Below, piece by piece: positions 1 through 9,229 of a stretch of 64,000 bases of DNA (its first letter is position 1; each line of letters begins with the position of its first letter). Source of the stretch: Congeria kusceri (lineage: Eukaryota; Mollusca; Bivalvia; Myida; Dreissenidae); the NCBI GenBank assembly GCA_027627225.1, contig CM051027.1, positions 44,633,618 through 44,697,617 on the forward strand. The letters are read 5' to 3'. A program made the translations under genes and the position numbers. The notes below the pieces were generated by a model. It saw nothing but the letters and a program-made list of their open reading frames with translations, was not told the DNA's origin and searched no databases.

Positions 1-1688
1 GCGGTAGGTGCGCCCGCCATGATAAAGCGAGTACTTACTAGTTGCGGTAGGTGCGCCCGCCATGATATAGCGGGTACTTTCTAGTTGCGGTAGGTGCGCC
101 CGCCATGATAAAGCGAGTACTTACTAGTTGCGGTAGGTGCGCCCGCCATGATATAGCGGGTACTTTCTAGTTGCGGTAGGTGCGCCCGCCATGATAAAGC
201 GAGTACTTACTAGTTGCGGTAGGTGCGCCCGCCGTGATATAGCGGGTACTTACTAGTTGCGGTAGGTGCGCCCGTCATGATATAGCGGGTACTTTCTAGT
301 TGCGGTAGGTGCGCCCGCCATGATATAGCGGGTTCTTTCTAGTTGCGGTAGGTGCGCCCGCCGTGATATAGCGAGTACTTACTAGTTGCGGTAGGTGCGC
401 CCGCCGTGATATAGCGGGTACTTACTAGTTGCGGTAGATGCGCCCGCCATGATATAGCGGGTACTTTCTAGTTGCGGTAGGTGCGCCCGTCATGATATAG
501 CGAGTACTTACTAGTTGCGGTAGGTGCGCCCGCCATGATATAGCGAGTACTTACTAGTTGCGGTAGGTGCGCCCGTCATGATATAGCGAGTACTTACTAG
601 TTGCGGTAGATGCGCCCGCCGTGATATAGCGGGTACTTACTAGTTGCGGTAGGTGCGCCCGCCATGATATAGCGAGTACTTACTAGTTGCGGTAGGTGCG
701 CCCGCCATGATATAGCGAGTACTTTCTAGTTGCGGTAGGTGCGCCCGCCGTGATATAGCGAGTACTTACTAGTTGCGGTAGATGCGCCCGCCGTGATATA
801 GCGGGTACTTACTAGTTGCGGTAGGTGCGCCCGTCATGATATAGCGGGTACTTTCTAGTTGCGGTAGGTGCGCCCGCCATGATATAGCGAGTACTTACTA
901 GTTGCGGTAGGTGCGCCCGCCATGATATAGCGAGTACTTACTAGTTGCGGTAGGTGCGCCCGCCATGATATAGTGAGTACTTACTAGTTGCTGTTGGTGC
1001 GCCCGCCATGATATAGCGAGTACTTACTAGTTGCGGTAGGTGCGCCCGCCATGATATAGCGAGTACTTCCTAGTTGCGGTAGGTGCGCCCGCCATGATAA
1101 AGCGGGTATTTACTAGTTGCGGAATGTGCGCCCACCATGATATAGCGGATAGATACTAGTTGCGGTAGGTGCGCCCGCCATGATAAAGCGAGTACTTCCT
1201 AGTTGCGGTAGGAGCGCCCGTCATGATATAGCGAGTACTTACTAGTTGCGGTAGGTGCGCCCGCCATGATATAGTGAGTACTTACTAGTTGCTGTTGGTG
1301 CGCCCGCCATGATATAGCGAGTACTTCCTAGTTGCGGTAGGTGCGCCCGCCATGATAAAGCGAGTACTTCCTAGTTGCGGTAGGTGCGCCCGCCATGATG
1401 AAGCGGGTATTTACTAGTTGCGGAATGTGCGCCCACCATGATATAGCGGATAGATACTAGTTGCGGTAGGTGCTCCCGCCATGATAAAGCGAGTACTTCC
1501 TAGTTGCGGTAGGTGCGCCCGCCATAATATAGCGAGTACTTACTAGTTGCGGTAGGAGCGGCCGTCATGATATAGCGAGTACTTGCTAGTTGCGGTAGGT
1601 GCGCCCGCCATGGTTTAACGAGTACTTACTAGTTGCGGTAGGTGCGCCCACCATGGTATAGCGAGTACTTACTAGTTGCGGTAGGTAC
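1..1688. repeat. 43-bp minisatellite made of a Kazal exon/intron junction
   Basis: About 39 head-to-tail copies of a 43-bp unit beginning GCGGTAGGTGCGCCCGCCAT run from the left edge to about 1688. The array probably continues outside the window. Read on the minus strand, each unit holds the last ~23 exonic bases of Kazal gene A exon 3 (…ACCTACCGCAACTA) followed by a 5' splice site GTAAGTA and ~15-20 intronic bases. The unit next to the gene is the one used in the exon model (donor at 1671-1672). Units vary: many keep CTAGTAAGT, at least seven have TTTCTAG on the plus strand, and about five have TTCCTAG. Both variants remove the GT of the donor. There are no unique spacers, so this is a minisatellite and not a CRISPR-like array. 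Confidence 0.97.
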
Positions 1689-2766
1689 GGCCGTTGCTGG
1701 CGCACACCTTGGCCTCCTCGGCGGGACAGGTCATGTGACTGAGACTGGTGCACATGAAGTCGAACACGAGCTCGGCCCCGTGCACCGGGTCTGGCGTCGT
1801 GCCGTCCAAGGCGTCACAGGCGCCGTAGTGCTTCAGGTTGATGCTGGGGTCCCGGCAGTGCGCCTTGCTGAACTCGCACCTGCAGGCAGAGTGTCATGCA
1901 GTAGGCTGGCTGTGCAGAGAACTCGAATTCGTTCCGCTATTGATATATCTATTGATAGATTTGCGCCCTTATTGTTATGACTGCTATGAATTTCTAAACA
2001 GTAAATCTTAGCTATTAACAACTCGTTATACGTCGATAACGAAGGTACGTAAGTAAACAAAATGTGTATATTTTTAATGTTGCGAACAGAAACCATAAGT
2101 AGATAGAAAAAGTTTCGCGCCTACTTGTTACTGTAGGTGACGATGTTGGTGCCGCAGGCGAGCTCCTGCTTGAACGTGCTGCAGTCTACCGTGTCCGCCG
2201 TGATCCACGCGCAGCTGTAGAACGTCTCCGCCAGGCACCCTGCAGTCACGGGATAGTTCCACGTGAGTGGGTATGGTATGGTTTAGTGGAGACGTAAGTT
2301 ACATGCTTAGCTGTGAACAACTTACTGTTCTCTACATTCAGAGAAAAAATTATAAAATTATAACCGGGGTACGTACTGCTTCTGTTACAGCTGTGTCGTA
2401 TTAGCACACATGTTAGTTATACAGATTATGTATCATACTTTAATAGCCCATGCTAGTACTGGACGGTACCGCCGGTATATGTAAGTGTGCCTTTTATAGT
2501 TTACTGCGTTCATTATTTAAATATTACAAAGGTATCGGAAATTCGGTAAACATGTGGGTGCCATCTGTTTTCATAACCACAAAGAACGGCATAACTGGTG
2601 TCTCCTATTGGAAGATGAGAAGTACTTGAAGCAGTTTAAACTGTTAATCAATATAAGTACGAGAAATTGTATACTAATTAATTAAAGTCACGAAATTATA
2701 ATTTAAATTGTACATAAACGAACCTGGGAGGCAAACGGCGCAGAATACGACTAGGAGACCCTTCAT
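1673..2766 (-). CDS. Secreted two-domain Kazal-type serine protease inhibitor, gene A (3' end outside window)
   Basis: Three phase-consistent exons on the minus strand: 2724-2766 (ATG at 2766, 14 codons plus 1 nt, hydrophobic signal peptide MKGLLVVFCAVCLPG), 2125-2239 and 1673-1879. Donors are GTTCGT, GTAGGC and GTAAGT; acceptors are CTGCAG. Exons 2 and 3 together encode one full Kazal domain with CGTNIVTY and a closing HYGAC, then a linker and the start of a second domain (FMCTSLSHMTCPAEEAKVC, then SNGRTYRN). The last exon, completing domain 2, must lie left of position 1. By analogy with the Kazal fold, P1 is the second residue after Cys-II: Thr in domain 1 and Ala in domain 2. It is likely an extracellular inhibitor of serine proteases, but specificity is inference. 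Exons are GC-rich against AT-rich introns. Intron 3 carries the 43-bp array. Gene B, 434 bp away and divergent, is a paralogue with the same intron phases. Confidence 0.85.
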
Positions 2767-3200
2767 GATTGTTGACCCTTCTGATGTGTCCGAGCTGGCA
2801 AGTGTCGTCTGATAAATGTTTGTTCAAGATAAGGTCAGAGGCCACCGATAACAGCAAACATGTGAGCTAGTGAAACAATGTTACAACACACCAGCGAAAA
2901 TATACACGATCATCTTCATTTTGCATCGAATCAGACATGATTTTGCATACATGCCTGCGTTTTGATTACTTTCAGTTCATAAAAGTGGGAAGCCCATAAC
3001 AAAACCATGCATTTACACATAATATGATTCACATTTACATACTTGTACTTTGGAAGTCGCACGTGACCACCGCATATGTAACTGATCCCTAAAATGAACT
3101 GATTCTTAAAAGGAACACCTAGCACACGATCTTATCTTTGACATTGGACGTTCTCATCCACTATGTGTCAATGTTTTATTCGTTCAACTATCCATCTACA
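2767..3200. promoter_or_regulatory. Shared divergent promoter/5' region between Kazal genes A and B
   Basis: Only 434 bp separate the two start codons, so this stretch must hold both 5' UTRs and probably both promoters. Each gene has a CTTATCTT(T)GA motif at nearly the same distance from its ATG: 3131-3141 for gene B (70 bp upstream) and 2824-2833 on the minus strand for gene A (67 bp upstream). The core matches a GATA-factor site (TTATC/GATAA). I see no convincing TATA box. Co-regulation of the pair is inference. Confidence 0.5.
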
Positions 3201-5352
3201 ATGATCTACGTTTTTGTTCTATCTGTGTTAGCTTTGGGTAAGTTTGATTTTGTATGTTCTGTTTGCATATAATAATGTTTGCACATGCACCAATTCTATC
3301 CAACCTCCAAGTCGGTCAGTCAATATATATCGAAGTGCGGTGTGTATTATGTATAAATGCGATCGTTATGAAACGTGAAACATCAGCTGCTTTCAAAGTA
3401 CGAACTTAACGTATTTACGCTGTTTCCGTACGATTTCATGTTGTCTGTTCTGCTGCTCATAAAATGACAAACTGACTTCAATTTTACCATACATGTTACC
3501 GGTAAAACAGGTAAACACAAAGTCATACTAGATTTCAAAAGAGCGATTTTTTACTTAACTGACATTGAGATTGATATATGTAATGCACCTATCAATATTT
3601 TCCCCCAGGCGTGGGGGGGGGGGGGGGTGGAGCGGCGGGTATATACGGGACTTTAGATTGAAAGCGATTCCTGAAAGGCGGGAATTTGACACGCCGAATG
3701 ATTCCGAGTCCCAGGAAATAGACTATGGTCGGATTTTAGGTCCCGTAATATTGGAAAATTTAGACGCCGACTTTAGCACACAACTTAAAGTTGGCATCTC
3801 CCACTGAGAGGATTTAGACATCTCCCACTCAGAAGATTTAGACATCTCCCACTGAGAGGATTTAGACGTCTCCCACTGAGAGGATTTAGACATCTCCCAC
3901 TGAGAGGATTTAGACATCTCCCACTGAGAGGATTTAGACATCACCCACTGAGAGTGAGAGGATTTAGACATCTCCCACTGAGAGGATTTAGACATCTCCC
4001 ACTGAGAGGATTTAGACATCTAAATTATACCCAAAAAATTAAATTAGTCAAATTCGCCTGGGTCAGTTCGCCGCCCCCCCCCCCGGAGGGGGGGGGAAGG
4101 AGTATTGATAGGTGCATGCATAAGACCTGTTCATTGTGGGTGGATAAGAATGCACGATACACGGGTCAGTACACGTTGTCCTGTGGTTATATAGGCCTTT
4201 TGTGTTGCAGGTGCCCGCGGCCAGGTGCTCAGCTGTGACTGGGTCAACTCGCTGGACTGCACCACGTACGTGTCCGTGCAGGAGTGCGGCACCAACGGCG
4301 TCACCTACCCCAACAGGTCGCAACCTTCAGTGATAGCATGTAGCGTACAGCACACGGAGTGCAGTGGAAATAGATAATTACCCGATACTATAATATGGTT
4401 TTTATGTTATATGTGGTTTATCGACATTTGTCATGACTGACGCTAATTCGAGAATAGATTTCCATCGTTTTACAATCAATCTAGAATCAAACTACTTATT
4501 AAAAAGCATATGGAAGATCATGATGTACACAAAAAGCGACCACAGTCATACTTTAGTACTTTAAAAAAAATGTTCAAATAAAACCTGTTATACAGTTTAT
4601 TACAAGTGCCCATATAAATCTTGCCGTTCACGAAGTTCCGTTCGTTCTGCAGGTGTTACTTTGCCAAGGCGCAGTGCCGGGACAGCTCGCTGCACATCTT
4701 GCACGACGGCCCTTGCCTCCCCTCGGAGTCGAGCACCACCCCCGCCCCGGGCACCGGCGTGGACGGCAATCAGGCGGTCCTGGACTTCTTCTGCACCGCC
4801 CTCAGCCACCAGAACTGCCCCGCCGAAACGAACGAGGTGTGCGGTTCGGACAACTGGACCTACCAGAACTAGTAAGTGTCCACCACACCTGATAGTCTGT
4901 ATGGCCCGACTGGACCTACTAGAGCTAGTAAGTGTCCACCACACCAGATGGTCTATATAGCCAATTCGACACATCAACACATCGTTGTCATGCAGTGTAC
5001 ATTTTGGAAAAGCGAAGATCCGTCTGATTGTTTTCTTTTTTTTTGAAATTGAAATCAAAATCTCTTGGTGGCTTTTTCGGAGTGCCAGTGTCAGCTGAAC
5101 AGCACCGTTAATCAAGATAGCAATTGAGTAATTGATTAATTATGTTTTGTCATTTTTTGTGCGATTTGTCACATTGAGAACTTGTATACGATTGCAGCTC
5201 ATTGTGTGATTTCTCACATTGAGAACTTGTATACGATTGCAGCCCATTTGGTGACTAGGTCTGTGTGTATTTTCAGTTGCGAGTTCGACAAGGAGCGCTG
5301 CACGCACAGGGACCTGAAGGTGCTGCACTTCGGACCCTGCAAGAAACCCTAA
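3201..5352 (+). CDS. Secreted two-domain Kazal-type serine protease inhibitor, gene B (complete)
   Basis: Four exons joined in consistent phase: 3201-3237, 4211-4316, 4653-4871 and 5277-5352 (TAA at 5350). Exon 1 encodes a signal peptide (MIYVFVLSVLALG). Exon 2 starts Kazal domain 1 (SCDWVNSLDC, then ECGTNGVTYPN). Exon 3 finishes it (CYFAKAQC … HDGPC), adds a Ser/Thr/Pro linker and opens domain 2 (CTALSHQNCPAE, then VCGSDNWTYQN). Exon 4 closes domain 2 (CEFDKERC … HFGPC) and ends KKP-stop. Both domains have six cysteines in Kazal spacing. Predicted P1 residues are Thr (domain 1) and Ala (domain 2), the same as gene A. The mature protein would be about 130 residues and extracellular. Intron 1 holds an inserted ~535-bp element. 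The exon 3 donor is duplicated downstream at 4928-4933. It is expected to inhibit serine proteases, for example in defence or digestion; the target is unknown. Confidence 0.92.
3583..4117. mobile_element. MITE-like element in Kazal gene B intron 1
   Basis: Terminal inverted repeats ATGCACCTATCAATA (3583-3597) and its complement ending at 4117 bound ~535 bp. Just inside each end is a C-run or G-run (G-tract near 3612-3627; C-tract then G-tract near 4073-4096). The left interior (about 3597-3745) is related to a second copy at 5664-5797. The right interior is a 24-bp tandem array. There is no coding capacity and no clear target-site duplication, so the class is undetermined. Confidence 0.6.
3797..4021. 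repeat. 24-bp tandem repeat inside intron 1
   Basis: About nine to ten copies of CTCCCACTGAGAGGATTTAG plus ACAT, nearly perfect, with one unit containing an extra 6 bp (GAGAGT) near 3953. The period is a multiple of three, so long artificial reading frames (minus strand, repeating MSKSSQWE) appear. It lies inside the MITE-like element. Confidence 0.93.
4853..4964. repeat. 56-bp direct duplication of the gene B exon 3/intron 3 junction
   Basis: Two copies of a 56-bp unit starting ACTGGACCTAC at 4853 and 4909. Each contains the last exonic bases of exon 3 and a GCTAGTAAGTGTCC or ACTAGTAAGTGTCC donor. The first donor gives the reading frame used in the gene model. The second is a spare 5' splice site 56 bp downstream; using it would read through the in-frame TAG/TAA formed at the first donor. 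It is the same junction that is amplified ~39-fold in gene A. Confidence 0.9.
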
Positions 5353-5379
5353 CTCCCCCGTCACCTGTAGCAGGGACCC

Positions 5380-5385
5380 AATAAA
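5380..5385 (+). terminator. Polyadenylation signal of Kazal gene B
   Basis: AATAAA lies 28 bp after the TAA stop of gene B and is followed within 30 bp by CT/GT-rich DNA. A 3' UTR this short is plausible for a small secreted protein. Confidence 0.75.
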
Positions 5386-5455
5386 CTCACGAGACTGAGA
5401 ACTGCTTCGCTTGTCTTTCTGTAAACCTACAACGAACTGGCAATAGTCCTATACA

Positions 5456-5567
5456 TGTTACTTGTATTTTACTGACGAGATGTGCACTTTAAATGTTACT
5501 TGTATTTTACTGACGAGATGTGCACTATAAATGTTACTTGTATTTTACTGACGAGATGTGCACTTTC
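5456..5567. repeat. 38-bp tandem repeat, three copies
   Basis: Units starting TGTTACTTGTATTTTACTGA at 5456, 5494 and 5532, almost identical, just downstream of Kazal gene B. Non-coding. Confidence 0.9.
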
Positions 5568-5663
5568 CTTTCATTGCATTAAACAACATAAACATTAAGT
5601 CAATGAATGCATCAAAATAAACTAATACGAAAATAGCAATGATCGAGCAGCTATATGACATAA

Positions 5664-5797
5664 TTTTCCCCCGAGGTGTGGAGAGGCGGGCATATACGGG
5701 ACTTTTTTAGACTGAAAGCAATTCCCGACAGGCTGGGAATTGACATGCCGAATGATTTCGGGTCCCGGGAAATAGACTTTGTTCGGATTCGGCCATT
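5664..5797. mobile_element. Second, partial copy of the intron 1 MITE family
   Basis: Starts TTTTCCCCCGAGG and matches 3597-3745 in order: GCGGG(C/T)ATATACGGGACTTT, a GAAAGC-ATTCC block, GGGAATT, GCCGAATGATT and a CGGGAAATAGACT-like block. There are point differences and no poly-G tract. Terminal inverted repeats are not visible here. Confidence 0.6.
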
Positions 5798-6507
5798 TGA
5801 TACACCAATAAAGCTTTTATGAACGCCTCAAATATTTAAACATGTTGCTAGTATTTTGTTGGGAACTACCAATAAAATAGTTTGCACATAACATCTTGCA
5901 GATATACAATTTAAGCAAACGAAGTAACCGTACTGGGGTTCAATATTGGCACTGTCTTGTACACAAAATGTGAAATTCAATTGGAGTTGTTCAAACTAAT
6001 CAGTAGATCGAGCAGTGGGTATTATTTACGTATTTATGCGTATCATATCAGCATACGGATACCGAACGGTACCATTTGCCCACTTGCTCCATAGTTGTAA
6101 ACTAAAAGTGTTTTTTTACAGTGCATGTACATCTTTCCGCGCCGACATTGCATTATTTGTGGACTCAGGGTGCGATGTCAAATCGGAACCTTGTGAGAAA
6201 GAAGGATAAAAACCGTTGCAACACAACGGACTTTGGCAGCCTTCAGCAGGTTGACGAATCAGAAGGGACGTAATTTGATAAAGGGGCATGAATGCATAGT
6301 TATGATTCTTGTTAACATAATTTCCTTTCAACACTACCGCTAATCCAGAAACTGTACCGCAATCAATCAGTAACAATCAAAATTGGAGACAAATGAGAAA
6401 AGTATCATATTCAAGACAATTTTACAAGCAGTTGGTTTTGAGAGCATAATAAATTACACAGCGGTAACAGTTATATAATTGCGTTAAAAATGATGCCCAT
6501 AGATTTT

Positions 6508-6858
6508 TAGCTCACCTGAGCACAAAGTGCTCAAGGGTGAACTATTCTGGTCAGTCGCCGCCCGTCGTCGTCGTCCGTCGTCGTCAACAATTTACTTAAA
6601 CATCTTTCTGAAACCGCTTGGCCAATCTTAACCAAACTTGTTAGGGATGGTCCTAGGATGGTTCTTTAAAGCTACAGGCACACCAACATCCCGGACTGTG
6701 GCGGGGATTCTAGGACATTAGCCACTCGGACAATAGCCCCTTCCTCAAAAAAATGCAAAGGCGGACATTAGCCCCTTCCAGGTTGGACATTAGCCCCTTC
6801 CAGGTAGGACATTAGCCCCTTTCAGTTTTTGATTAGGCGGACAAAAGCCCCTACGCAT
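6508..6858. repeat. Dispersed bivalve-type repeat plus short GGACATTAGCCCCTTCC tandem copies
   Basis: 6508-6700 begins TTAGCTCACCTGAGCACAAA with the internal palindrome GAGCACAAAGTGCTC and a CGTCGTCGTC stretch, a pattern I recognise as a common dispersed repeat in bivalve genomes. From about 6712 to 6858 the phrase GGACATTAGCCCCTTCC recurs about four times with short spacers. No coding potential seen. Confidence 0.6.
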
Positions 6859-6920
6859 GATTGAGGCCATAGTCTGTTGTATCCAAGCTGTTAATTTGTG
6901 AAGATACAACATGTATTGTT

Positions 6921-7745
6921 CATATAGGGGATATATATAGGAGAAAACACAAGACTTTTATATGATATCTTAAAATATACAGAAGATAACAAAATACCAG
7001 GGCTTTTAATGACATTTGACTTCGAAAAGGCATTCGATACATTGGCATTTAATTTTATTGAAAAAACGTTAGTATACTTGAACTTTGGTACAATGTTCAG
7101 AAAATGGATCTCTCTTTTCCTATACAGCACCATGACAGCCTTTCAGATCAATGGGTTTCTATCAGATTTTATTAAAATTGAAAGGGGTTGCCGTCAGGGT
7201 GACCCAATCAGTTCGTATATCTTTATATTATGTGCTGAAGTTTTAGCAATTAACATAAGGAATTCCAAACAAATTACAGGAATTAAGATTGAAAACATAG
7301 AATACAAAATTTCCCAATTTGCAGATGACACATCTTTCTTATTGGATGGCTCAGATAGTTCACTAAATGCTGCAATTGATTTATTACAATTTTTTGCACT
7401 AGAATCTGGACTTAAAATTAACTATGACAAAACAAATTTGCTATGGATAGGTTCCAATAAATTAGTACATACTCAATTAAAACTAAGTACAAATTAGTGC
7501 GGGGCACAACCAGTTTTAAAGTGTTAGGCATTATATTTGATTTAAAGTTGGAAAAAATGATCGACCTCAATTTTTCAAGCAAGTTGATCAATTTACAAAA
7601 TGTTAAAAAATGTTGGAAAAAAAGAAACCTTACACCACTGGGAAAATTAACCATAGTAAAATCTTTATTACTTCCCCTTTTCACATTTATTTATTGCTCT
7701 CCCCAGCCCTGGATTAAATGTATTACAAAAATACATAACCTTTTT
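6921..7745 (+). pseudogene. 5'- and 3'-truncated Tx1/L1-like LINE, reverse transcriptase fragment
   Basis: A reverse transcriptase palm is readable from about 6930. Motifs in order: ENTRLLYDIL, FDFEKAFDTL (first catalytic Asp), NGF, RGCRQGDPISSYIFILCAE, then KISQFADDTSF (FADD catalytic pair) and SGLKINYDKTN. The frame stops at 7497 and continues in another frame (7497-7740) with the LTPLGKLTIVKSLLLP thumb motif before breaking off in a TA microsatellite. The endonuclease and C-terminal domain are absent, so it is dead. The other copy in this window (54372-56398, minus) is clearly the same family. Confidence 0.88.
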
Positions 7746-7747
7746 GG

Positions 7748-7775
7748 TATATATATATATATATATATATATATG
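7748..7775. repeat. (TA)n microsatellite at LINE end
   Basis: Fourteen TA dinucleotides ending in ATATG, directly at the 3' break of the LINE fragment. Confidence 0.9.
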
Positions 7776-9150
7776 TAATCGTGACCATAGGGCGTAGTGT
7801 CTCAAAAACCAGTACTATGGCGAAATTTTCTAACTTCTTTAAAATAACTACGTCTCAAATCAAAATGCACTTTTAACAAAATTTAAACTTGTACATTTGC
7901 AGGAAAATAGATGTTTCTTTCTAATTTTGACTCTTCATTGGTGAAAATTTGAATTGATCCTTTACGCCTTAATTCTATTCGACTTAATGCCAAAACACCC
8001 ATATAGAAATTTTACTTCACCTCGTTACGATACTTGGGAGAAAGGGACTTAATGCGGAAAAACATGTTCTTCCGGTTTGCTTTCTTAATTAGACTGCGAT
8101 ACATAAATATGAGTTGCATTCAATGAATAAACCGTTATGAAAATATGTATGGAAAAAGCAGATAATATAATTTTAATATGTACATATTTTTTCTCAACAA
8201 TCTAATTATATTTACTTCTTTTTCACGCGTGTATTTGATGAAGTGTATTTATAGAGTTCTAAAAATAGAAAATGTATATTGGATATATCTATAGACTTAG
8301 GGGACCTCGAATATTAAAATACCAAATGTTATTATCTTTATATAATGTTAATTGACTTGTGTTGGCTTGTTCTCCATTACCATTTAACAATTGCAACCGA
8401 ACAATTCATTTAGAATATTTTAACCACGCGACCGAGATCCGTGAGCGTTCTACATGAGTTCGCCTAATAGACATTCCTTTTGGGTGCTCTGATTGTCTTT
8501 TTAAAAGATTATGTTGGGTTGCAGGACACGCATCGTTTGTGAACAAATAACGTTTAATTGAAAGTAATAAACGATTTATTTTCCGTAGTATGGATAGCAT
8601 TATAGTGTCTGTATAGCTCACGGTATTGTGTGTACGAGTTCTGTCATTTTCAGCATTGAGTTGTTTTCTGTAGTTTTTACCTCAAGTTTGATTCTGTATT
8701 GTTGAGCGTGTCATATTTCCAGCATTATGTCGAAGTGTAGCGCTTACAGCTTGTAGAAAATTCCAACCCGATCAAAACATATTTAACTACTGCGAAATAC
8801 CATAACTAAGAAAATTCATAATTCTGTGAAAAAAAAAAAAAATTCACACTAGCGCTTTTAACGGATAATATTTTGAATTTTTTTAATATGGAACTAGGTC
8901 CCCTGGCTTAGTGCAACGTTGCTTTTGTTCGATTAAGTAATGATTCCTGCGAAGTTTCATCAACCTTTGCCGAGCGGTTTATGACATATCGTTTATCAAA
9001 CATGAACGGAAGTATGCTCATATGAAATAAGAATGCTGCTATACTTGTCCACTAATTACGAATAAAAAAATTAAATAGATGTTGGTGTTTTGTTTTTTTT
9101 AGGAAAATGGGTTCTCCAACAATTGTTGGGAATCACTTTAAATAGAACAA
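7776..9150. other. Intergenic, no gene recognised
   Basis: AT-rich DNA with stop codons throughout. I see no splice-linked exons or transposon motifs, only a ~35-bp phrase around 8712-8750 (CATATTTCCAGCATTATGTC) that recurs at ~12047, ~15625 and ~16670. Confidence 0.5.
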
Positions 9151-9153
9151 AAC

Positions 9154-9226
9154 ATGCATTTTAATGTTATGGTGGCGTATTATATTATTGGTTTGACTGC
9201 ACTTTTACTAGCATGCGCATCGGCAG
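9154..9226 (+). CDS. Candidate first exon encoding a signal peptide
   Basis: ATG at 9154 opens 24 codons of strongly hydrophobic sequence (MHFNVMVAYYIIGLTALLLA then CASA), a textbook signal peptide, and ends G|GTACTA, a plausible donor in phase 1. This matches the first-exon structure of Kazal genes A and B. I could not find a convincing second exon downstream: acceptors near 10042 and 14659 lead to early stops or unrecognised sequence. It may be a relic of another secreted-protein gene or chance. Confidence 0.3.
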
Positions 9227-9229
9227 GTA

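Noticed and set aside
1..1690. CRISPR-like repeat array
   Set aside because: Units abut with no unique spacers, the unit is derived from the adjacent exon/intron junction, and the context is eukaryotic with spliced genes.
1642..1980. Plus-strand reading frame over Kazal gene A exon 3
   Set aside because: Antisense shadow of a phase-consistent minus-strand exon with conserved cysteines.
3723..4019. 98-codon minus frame repeating MSKSSQWE
   Set aside because: Created by the 24-bp tandem repeat (period divisible by three); no start context, family or splice support.
6122..6209. Possible terminal exon after TTTTTTTACAG (CTSFRADIALFVDSGCDVKS…)
   Set aside because: Has an acceptor and four cysteines but no donor-matched upstream exon and no recognised family; too weak to annotate.
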